NCBI GenBank assembly: GCA_019677205.1
Contig: JAAMXY010002047.1
Location: forward strand, 1-10,458
Origin: Pinguiococcus pyrenoidosus
Lineage: Eukaryota > Sar > Pinguiophyceae > Pinguiochrysidales > Pinguiochrysidaceae
Reading direction: 5' to 3'
Length of the DNA: 10,458 bases
The position numbers were made by a program, and so were the translations under genes. Of this stretch, positions 1-7,300 are shown piece by piece. The notes under the pieces were generated by a model. It was not told the DNA's origin. It saw only the letters and a program-made list of their open reading frames with translations, and made no database searches. The number at the start of each line of letters is the position of its first letter. The first letter of the stretch is position 1.

Positions 1-144
1 CGTATCGATCGTGTGTCTTCCTTCTTGAAATTTGAATGCGTGAACTATTGCATAGTAACGCTATATGGTGGCGGCAAACGAGTGGATTTTTAATTTTTAA
101 ATTATAAGACACTGATGTGAGAAGCTGTTACGTGAACACGCAAG

Positions 145-266
145 GTCAAGTGAAGCGAAGGATTCGATGCTGAAACGGTCTGGCATTCAACGAAATTTAC
201 AAATTAATTTATCATATGTATTCCTAATATTATATTCGAGCTTTCTGATATATTTTCTTTTTGCAG
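145..266 (+). other. Candidate 5'-UTR intron (122 bases)
   Basis: The segment opens with GT after AAG and ends in a strong pyrimidine run closing with TTTTTGCAG at 266. A TCCTAAT sequence upstream could serve as branch point. It is far more AT-rich than its flanks, as introns often are. It is about twice as long as the confident introns in this window. The donor (GTCAAG) is mediocre, so the 5' end is less certain than the 3' end. Confidence 0.35.
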
Positions 267-600
267 AGAAGTGCTCCAAGCAGAAGCCAATGCTTCACAA
301 CGCAGCTCGTCCGTACCTTGTCTGGGTGCTTGGAAGGCGCTCAAATATTTTCGTAACAAGTAAACGCGCATCGCAAAGGAAGCTTGCGGCGGAAAGGTGC
401 AGTGCAGCCTCAGTGCAGCTGACAAGGATTTGTACGGTGAGGACAACGAGCGCTAGATAAAGGCTTCTGTGAGCAAATGTAGAGATGAGACTGTTTTCAT
501 AGTGGATTGCGGTGTGTTCACGCTTCGGCCGGGAGCGCAGCGAGACCTTCTAAGTCTGCGGAAATGAACTTGTGATCGCATCTGTGTCTTTGCCTAACGG

Positions 601-639
601 ATGTCTTTCCAACAGATTCCGTTTCTGCCAGCTTCGTGA
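601..639 (+). other. Short upstream ORF in the 5' leader
   Basis: An ATG at 601 opens a 12-codon frame that stops with TGA at 637-639, six bases before the start codon of the surface-protein gene. If it is kept in the mature leader it would reduce translation of the main frame. If the possible splice acceptor at 615 is used, its ATG would be removed. It is a plain observation without evidence of function. Confidence 0.3.
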
Positions 640-644
640 ACACG

Positions 645-3600
645 ATGATCTTCGCGACCTTCGCGGTCATGTTATTTGGCCTGGCTGCGGCCGAGGAGAA
701 CTTCGAACTGCATCTTCGTCCTGACGTACATCTGTATAGTCTCCTCAGCCCCAAACTCCGCATAACCGGCAAAGGCTTCACTTCGGATTTTAGCATGGTT
801 GTGACCACTGATGCCGGTCAACGTACCCTTACGCCGGACCAGGATTTTACTTACACGAATCTAAGTAGCACGCAGATTACCATGAGGAAGATGCCAGGGA
901 CTGTCTGGGGAGACGTCAAAGAAGGGCAGTCGACAATGTTCCTCGAATCGTTCAAGATGAATGGCCAGGAGCACATCGCCTCGCCTGTCGTCCTTGCTAC
1001 TGTGGTTCCCGAACCGATGATTTACAAGAATACATCTGTGATATTCCAATCGGAAACACGCCGGATCACGATGAAAGGGAAGAACCTCAAGTCGAAAGTG
1101 GTCAAATTGACCTTCTCGCCCCCTTTGAAGATCGGTGTAGACTACACACAGAGGGTAGATGATTCCAAAATCTCGTTGACGCTGCAGCCTGGTAAATCAT
1201 GGAGGGCAGAACCTGGACCGCTCAAGCTGCTTCGTGTGGACACCGGCCCTGGCCCAATTCGTGTTGCCCCCCCCGGCAGGGGAGGGCTCATCATTGCAGA
1301 GGTTCAAGCTGATGTTGGTCACGCGAGTGGGGTTGTTGTAGTCCCTACTGCCGATCAGCTTGTCTACCAGTCTAGCCCGTCGCTCATAGTCAAGGGAGCC
1401 GGTTTCAGTTTGGAGGAAAACGGCATGAATCTTCTCGCCTTTGCAAACGGGATCCGCGGTCGAGGCACCAACTTCACGATCACTTCGAGAGATGCAAATT
1501 CGCTAACGCTGGAGCGAAATCCTAAGTCCGTTTGGAGAAGGAATCCTGACAACCTCCCTGGTCCGCTTCTTCTGCTTTCCTTAAATACGGGAAAGGGATG
1601 GGTTCCTTTGGGATCAGTCAGAGCAAGACGTGGTCGTGTTGTAGCCCGGGTGTTCGAAGACCCCAAGGTCTTTCCCGGCAATGCTGAGTTAAAACTCGGA
1701 CAGACCCACGTGCTAACGATATCTGGCGCGGGATTCGTTCAGCAGCCGAATGGCACCACGATCATTACCTTCGATCCGCCGATTGATCCTGATACTTTCT
1801 CGTTCGATCCTGTGAACTCAAAGCAGGCTTTGGTCACGCTCGAGAGCAATGGCAAGTGGCGCGACAGTCCTGGGCCATTGACCATCACCAGCATCAACAC
1901 AGGCCCAGGACCAATCTTTTTCAATCCACCGGTCGTTGTAGCCAACGTAATAGAAGCCACCGGGCCACACGCAAGTGGCATCGCGGTTTCCGTCACTCAT
2001 TCAAGTCAGAAAATATATAGCGATCAGAAGCAAATTGCGATTCTGGGCTCAAACTTCATTCCAGACGTGCCGATCTCCGTGGAGTTCAAGCCTGGCTTCG
2101 GCCCGGAGGTAGATGACTTTGAAGCGAAAGTACAATCGCCAAACACCCTGCTTCTGAAGCTCAAAGAAGGGAAGCAGTGGGTGCGTTTTCACACCGTAAT
2201 GATAGGTAAGGTTTGCTTCATGGTCTCAAACAGCAGCCAGCTTCTAACTCAAGCGTTGATACAGTCACGAAAATTGTGAATGGCGATCATTCTGTTGATC
2301 TCGTCGATGGAGATGGTATCGCCATCGCTACAGCATTTCCCGCGCCCGATATAATCATGCCTGAGAAACCTCACATATATGCTACGCATTCGAAGAGTTT
2401 CTACCTTCGGGGATACTTCGGTGATGAGCTTGACAGCTTGACGCTGTTTCCGACAGAAGCTAATGCGTATGAAGCTTCACTTGTTGCCGAAGAGCTTGTC
2501 AAGATAAGCTTGCAAGGCGGGAGTAAGTGGGCTGAGGTGGAGGGCGAGGGAGCTGTCGATCTCAAGGTATAGGAAATCTTGGCGTGGTCCTTACGCACTC
2601 AAACTCACTCTGATCTTCTTTCTAGCTCACCAACATGGATCTGGGGGCTGGACCTTACGCCTTCCCTGATGGTGGTCTTGTTATTGCCACGGTCTATGCA
2701 GACAGCGATTCCGTCACTTGCGACGATAGCTGTATGTATGCGAACAATGGCATGTGCGACGATGGTTCAGATATCGATTCGTGGATCTACGATGACATGG
2801 ACGATGACTTCGGCTACTCCGATGATGCAGTTGTGGGTGATGATGATTGGTGAGTAGAACCGGCCTTCCAGTTATTTTGGGTGGGATAGTAATCATTGGC
2901 CGTGTAGGTATCTCGGAGACTTCAGCAACGATTGGGCCGATGGAAACGACTATGACGACGACTTCATCGGGGCTCTTTGTGAGGTTGGGACTGATTGCAC
3001 TGACTGTGGCGGTGTGCATAAGTCAGTCCACACGTGTGACAACACATGCGAGTTCGCTAAGGACTACGTCTGTGATGATCCTCGTGGCACTGGGCTCTGC
3101 GAGCTTGGATCTGATTGCGACGACTGCGGTGACATAGGGGTAAGATCCATGCATTCTCTTCGTTCGCTCATATCTTACATACTCGACACCAGGTCGAAAA
3201 CGGCGGAGTCTGGGAAGCCATCACCGATGGATATGATGATGACGCAGACTTTCCAACTTGGTTCGAGGACGACGACTTCTATATCAGCATGGACGTGGAT
3301 GATGATGAAGTGATTTTCTCCGACGAGAGCTTCGCTGCAGACATCGATTCCCGTTGGGACCGATGGGTAGGCGCAGATGGCAACATCTACACAAGCCACG
3401 ATACAAAAGTAGCGGTAAGGCAGTGTGGGATTCCTTTCGGACCTATCTGAAATTGACTTCGATTTTCACGTCGCAGAAAGCGGGTCCGTCGCCTGCCCTC
3501 GTCTTCGTGAGTCTGCTGCAGGCACTTGCATACTCGATCGGGGCCATTGTTATTTGCGGGGGCTGCTTTGTTTTCTATCAGATGTATAAAGGCGGCGGCG

Positions 3601-3713
3601 TAAACTTCCCGATACCAGACAACAGTCTGGCAGAGGATCAGGTCAACCTCTTTGACAAGAGCGGGAAGCCATCCGTGCCAATGACACCTGATAGTGTTAC
3701 GACAAATGCATAG
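645..3713 (+). CDS. Type I membrane protein: six IPT/TIG-like modules, two Cys-rich modules, one TM helix
   Basis: Six exons: 645-2205, 2265-2566, 2626-2849, 2908-3139, 3193-3414, 3477-3713; 925 residues. The start is the first ATG (645); the open frame extends upstream only by non-ATG codons. Residues 1-16 (MIFATFAVMLFGLAAA) look like a signal peptide. Residues about 20-650 hold six degenerate modules of about 100 residues, each with an I-x-G-x-GF-like opening, a hydrophobic strand, L-x-L..G..W, GPL..I.TGPGP and VVxATV. They resemble IPT/TIG beta-sandwich folds. Cys-rich modules follow at 653-729 and 739-769 (CDDSC..CDDG..C..GTDCTDC type, distantly like LNR/Notch repeats); the first contains an acidic insert of about 50 residues. 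An Asp-rich stretch, a helix at about 855-884 and a 41-residue tail end the protein. It is probably a cell-surface adhesion or recognition protein. All six exons join in frame with GT-AG borders. The exact family is unknown. Confidence 0.85.
2206..2264 (+). other. Intron 1 of surface-protein gene (59 bases, phase 1)
   Basis: Starts GTAAGG, carries a near-ideal branch sequence (TTCTAACTC) and ends ATACAG. Splicing joins the fifth IPT-like module across two frames and avoids the stop at 2277-2279 in the unspliced frame. Confidence 0.85.
2567..2625 (+). other. Intron 2 of surface-protein gene (59 bases, phase 0)
   Basis: Starts GTATAG, which gives an immediate in-frame stop if unspliced. It has a CTGAT branch-like sequence and a pyrimidine tract ending TTTCTAG. 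Splicing restores the GAGP..GGLVIATV end of the sixth module. Confidence 0.8.
2850..2907 (+). other. Intron 3 of surface-protein gene (58 bases, phase 2)
   Basis: Starts GTGAGT and ends GTGTAG. It interrupts the acidic insert inside the first Cys-rich module. Splicing rebuilds a Trp codon and joins the first half of the module to its CEVGTDCTDC second half. The pyrimidine tract is weak, but this acceptor keeps the frame and completes the module. Confidence 0.75.
3140..3192 (+). other. Intron 4 of surface-protein gene (53 bases, phase 0)
   Basis: Starts GTAAGA, ends GACACCAG, and lies directly after the second Cys-rich module. Splicing leads into the Asp-rich membrane-proximal stretch, which would otherwise be in a different frame. 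Confidence 0.8.
3415..3476 (+). other. Intron 5 of surface-protein gene (62 bases, phase 0)
   Basis: Starts GTAAGG, has CTGAAAT as branch-like sequence and ends CACGTCGCAG. Splicing links the acidic ectodomain stem to the exon that encodes the transmembrane helix and tail. Confidence 0.8.
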
Positions 3714-3834
3714 AGTGGCGCTGTCCCCCTCTGAAAGAGATGGGCTTCTTCCTCTTGCTCTGGAAACAGCGACCCTCCGCGAAAGATGATTCTGTCTGAG
3801 CGGATGCTCTCAAGCCATGGCTCTACAAAGGATG

Positions 3835-4053
3835 CTACTGCGACTTCTCCCTTCTTTCTGCTTCATTCGTCTTTTGTGAAGAAGACCTTTCTGCCAGAAG
3901 GCCTGCTGCCAAGTTGCGAATGATTTCTTCAGTTTTCTGCTTGAGTGTATCCCAGTTATCATGATCTGAGAAGCCTTCAACGGCTGACACCTCATCACAA
4001 ACAAGGCGAAGTGCTACGCCTGTTGCACCCCTTTGAGCTGTGTTTTGCATCAT
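3835..4053 (-). CDS. Candidate small minus-strand protein or gene remnant (72 aa)
   Basis: From the first ATG on this strand the frame encodes 72 residues and ends TAG. It convincingly resembles a protein end: an ALRLVCDE stretch, then an amphipathic helix-like run containing NLAAGLLAE and a charged, disordered tail. R16-x-V-C-D20 followed by a charged loop and helix faintly recalls the C-terminal part of phosphorylase/methylthioadenosine-nucleosidase family proteins, where Arg-x-(V/I)-(S/C)-Asp carries the catalytic Asp. This is from memory and weak. A full enzyme of that family would be about 230 residues or more, so this would be only the last quarter. The frame stays open upstream to 4158 without an ATG, with a plausible splice acceptor at 4145. 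It may be a short gene with a spliced leader, or the remains of a larger gene cut off by the SET locus. Confidence 0.35.
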   Translation of the reverse strand: MMQNTAQRGATGVALRLVCDEVSAVEGFSDHDNWDTLKQKTEEIIRNLAAGLLAERSSSQKTNEAERREKSQ

Positions 4054-4144
4054 AGGCTTCAATAGGCGCTGAGCGAGAACTCGGGGCTCGCTTTCGATGT
4101 GCCCAGTCTCTTTCCCGTTGGCTTGGCCGCAGCGTTTGAAACTT

Positions 4145-4209
4145 CTGGGCGGGAAGTGTTAGGGGATTCTGATTGGTCCGACTGCTATCTATGCGCCCGC
4201 CCGTCCTAC
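4145..4209 (-). other. Candidate minus-strand 5'-UTR intron (65 bases)
   Basis: On the minus strand the segment starts GTAGGA after GCAG, contains an ideal CCCTAAC branch sequence and a pyrimidine tract, and ends CCCGCCCAG. Its length is close to that of the confident introns. It would lie in the leader of the 72-residue minus-strand frame, because no ATG is found upstream. This is the best evidence that the minus strand is transcribed here. Confidence 0.4.
4172..4176 (-). promoter_or_regulatory. CCAAT box between divergent genes
   Basis: The minus strand reads GGACCAATCAG, close to the NF-Y consensus RRCCAATCAG. It sits about 200 bases upstream of the SET gene start and just upstream of the small minus-strand frame, a usual place for a CCAAT box. 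It also lies inside the candidate minus-strand intron, so the two readings compete. Confidence 0.3.
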
Positions 4210-4216
4210 CTGCACA

Positions 4217-4258
4217 GCCGCAGGCCGCAGGCCGCAGGCCGTAGGCCGTAAGCCGAAC
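4217..4258. repeat. Six tandem 7-base units decaying from GCCGCAG
   Basis: Three perfect GCCGCAG units are followed by GCCGTAG, GCCGTAA and GCCGAAC, so identity falls steadily from left to right. The array lies about 120 bases before the SET start codon, in its probable promoter or 5' leader. No coding role is apparent. Confidence 0.85.
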
Positions 4259-4377
4259 GCGTGCCCGCCCGCTGCCCGCGCCGACGCGCAGTCCTGCCTT
4301 GCCCTTGTTCGCTTGAGGGTCCAGTGTCTCCCTATCTCAGCTAGATTGTGTCCCAAAGCACCTCACAAGCGATAGAG

Positions 4378-7300
4378 ATGGTGAATGAGGACTTGCGACG
4401 AAGTGGACGGAGTCGGAGAAGTCCCAGAAGGCTGTACACCCCAGGTACGCCACTCGAAGATCTGCGCCTTTGAGTCCAGATTCTCATGCGGCGGCTTCGA
4501 TTCAGATAATCCGACGCCCTCAAAAGGTAGAGTCGTTCGGAGAAGACGCGCGGCGAAGCTCAAAGTGAAGAGATCGGCCGCGCGGACAACGCGAGCTGCC
4601 ATTCGAGGCTTTTTCGAGCACCTCAGCAGCTCTGGAACTATCGTACCGCCGCTTGGCGATGGGTTTCGACTCCCTGCAACTCTTCATCGGAATGCACTGA
4701 GAGCACGACCCAAGATGGAGCCGTACCGCTTAATTCGGAGGAACTTCTACAGGGATCCGGAGATCAGGAAGGCATTCCTGAAGGACAAGGGGGGCATGCC
4801 GGCTTGCGGATGCAAAAGTGTTCCAGGGACGGTGCGTTGTGGCCCTAAATCAGATTGCGTGAATCGCAGACTGTTTATGGAGTGCCCATCAGGAGCCTGT
4901 TGCTCTCTCGGTCCTGCTCTATCGAGTGGCAACTCTCAGCCGGACACAAGGCGCGCGAACTGTGGGAACGTTGCTCTTCAGGTCCGACAGTTCCCTGCTA
5001 CGGACGTCTACTGGACGAAAACCTGCGGGTTTGGGCTCCGCGCGCTTGAAGCCTTCCCGGCCGGGACTATTGTCGAAGAGTATCTCGGAGAAGTGATTAC
5101 GACAGAGGAGTGCAGGACGCGATTGGGGACCTACACGGAGAACCAGGACTACTACTTCGCATCACTCACTGGACCCTATGTGCTTGATGCTGGTCCCATG
5201 GGATCAAAGGCTCGCTTTGCCAACCACTCCTGTAGCCCAAATTGCGCTTTGCAGGTGTGGAACGTCTTAGGAGAGCCGAGGGTGGCCCTGGTGGCGATCC
5301 GAGACATCCGAGCAAACGAACATCTGTGCTACAACTATCGCAGTGACGACCTAAATGGCGAGGTCAGCCTCCAGAGCTGCAGATGCGGCAGCTTGAACTG
5401 CTGTGGCGTCATTGGAGGAAGGGTGGAAGAGTCGGACTTGCAAAAGTGGGAAACTGATGCGACCCGCTGTTTGGGGCTCCAACGTGCAAAGCTCGAGTCC
5501 TTGCAAGCGCTGATCGCGCACGCGGAGCAGCTAGGCGTAGACGAATGCAACGGGTACCTCCGAGAGCTCCGTAAAGCCGCCAGACCGGGGCTAGCGTGGC
5601 TCCGGAGTCTCGCCCGCTGTGTCGAGCGCATCTTGGGTATGATCGACGACTCACTCACCCCGCCACACCCCACTGAGACAGCAAGTGCGGCAGACGGGAC
5701 GGTGACTGGGCCGCAAGCTCCTGAGAAGCTTGAAGGTCCTCGCTGCGATCCCGGTGCCGCTGGGGCGAGTGGCAGTGGTCACTTTCTCACTGGTGACACC
5801 ACCGAGTTCAGGACCTACTACGTCAAGTACAGGATGCTTCTTGAGCTCGCTCGCAGTCTTCCCGGCAGTCTTCTGATCCGCGAGGCGCAGCAGCTGAAGG
5901 CAAAGCTCAAGGCAGTGCACTTGGCCGGGAAGATGTACGCAGAGCTCTGCGGAAGCCTAGGGAAGCGCAAACACAGCTGCCCACTGCCCGAAACTGATGC
6001 GGGCAACTGTACCCCGTTGTCGAAGGTGCTTTCCCAGTTTGGAGGGTCTGCGCAAGTGCGGCCACGCTTGCGTTTGTCGCAAGTCGACAGCATGTATAAG
6101 CAGTGCTCCGAAGCGATCATATCGACAGAGGACGTAAGGTGCATCCAGGAGGAGGGCGCTGAGAGCGAAAGGGGAGGGGGCGGCGACAGGGCCCAAAATG
6201 ACGACGATCCGGACTCGAACGACGACATGAAGCACGTTGGTGCCGGTAGTGCGGAAATAAGGAAACGGACGCTTCGGGAGGGGATCCTTCTGCCCCTCTT
6301 TCCGGGGGCACTCTCTCTAGTGGAAGGGATCTTTTCGGCCTTGGCAGCCTGGTCGCTTCGTGTGTCGCGCACCCTCAATTTGCACATCGCGCAAGAAATG
6401 GTACCCGAAAGGAAGCGCCAGGACAAGGCCCACTTCGAAGGTGGTCAGAGCTTCGCGCGAAAGCGCGGGCGGGAGGCAGCGGAGGGTGGCAATGCCACTC
6501 GGGTGCCTGTCACTACCCCGAAAAGACAAGGAGGAGGTGACATTCAGGGTGCAAGGGCCCATCTGAGGATTGCTCAAGCCCTGAAAGACGAGTTGGACGA
6601 CTTGCTCTACTTGGATGCGCTGCGTGATGAGATTGCGCGATTTGCCCCGCACAAAGATTGCCGTTGGGGCATCTCACGACTTTGCGAACCCGAAGGGTTC
6701 TTTTCAAGCAGTCTAGAGGACTTCGACGCTGCCCTCGCGCGTCTCACGAACGAGGATGGAGCGCCACCCGGACTAATCACTAGCTTCTTGGATCGGGTGA
6801 AACGGCGATGTGCGAACGTACTGGTGCACGAGGCTTCTGGCTCGACTTTTCGGATTGACCATCTGACGTGGAGCAGGGCGAAGGGTGTGTATGCTTTTCT
6901 CTGCTCAAAGGCGAACCGGAACGTAGGGATGCCAGAAGCTCGAGACGCAGCAACCTGTGGAGGGCGCTGCCCCGACTTCGCCGCAAGAGACAAGATATTT
7001 CGCTGTGGGGATCTCCTCATTTGCTGGAGCAGCGCGAATGAAAGGGAGCTGCAGATTTCGACTGCGGCGAGGATTGAGATTCCTCTAGAAGATGTGGTTG
7101 AGGCCTTTTTCCCGCAGGAACAACCTCCATCGCGAAAGGATGTCCTCGAGAGGCATCCTGAAGTCCACTGCTTCTGCGGATTGCCGGAAGCGGAGAGCAC
7201 CCAAAGGACGTTTGCGCAGTGCTCCTCTTGTGCGCATTGGTATCACCCGAAGTGCGTCCGAACCAGCATTCGAGAGCTTCGTGCAGAGGACTTTGTATGT

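Larger units (their letters stand above)
1..644. other. Upstream region of the surface-protein gene
   Basis: No confident gene lies here. A plus-strand frame at 167-460 (97 codons, real ATG) includes an AT-rich hydrophobic stretch, but that stretch coincides with a good candidate intron (145-266), so I do not call it a gene. Just before the coding start there is a CTAAC-type sequence near 594 followed by a pyrimidine-rich run and CAG ending at 615. This could be a further 5'-UTR 3' splice site. One CCAAT pentamer is at 287-291. The region is probably promoter plus spliced 5' leader; no TATA box stands out. Confidence 0.5.
3714..4377. other. Intergenic region between the surface-protein and SET genes
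   Basis: It contains the 3' flank of the surface-protein gene (122 bases to the next stop on the opposite strand), a small minus-strand reading frame, a CCAAT box and a 7-base tandem repeat. The GC-rich part (about 4140-4377) lies between the minus-strand frame and the SET gene, which point away from each other, so it may be a shared bidirectional promoter. No ATG exists on the minus strand between 4054 and 4377. Confidence 0.5.

Noticed and set aside
167-460. 97-codon plus-strand frame with a hydrophobic stretch
   Set aside because: The hydrophobic part comes from AT-rich sequence that looks like an intron ending at 266; the rest has no recognisable features. It may be upstream leader.
4217-4258. 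CRISPR or satellite array
   Set aside because: The units are only 7 bases with no spacers, and the host is eukaryotic. It is a short microsatellite-like array.
4880-4965. Possible cryptic intron explaining the AWS insert
   Set aside because: None of the GT and AG pairs there gives a length that is a multiple of three, and all are below 53 bases.
5818-6426. 202-codon minus-strand frame inside the SET gene
   Set aside because: It lies antisense to a well-supported coding region and is a shadow of GC-rich codons; no domain or motif is visible.
6607-7200. 197-codon minus-strand frame inside the SET gene
   Set aside because: Antisense shadow of the same coding region, Ser/Arg-rich without any family signature.
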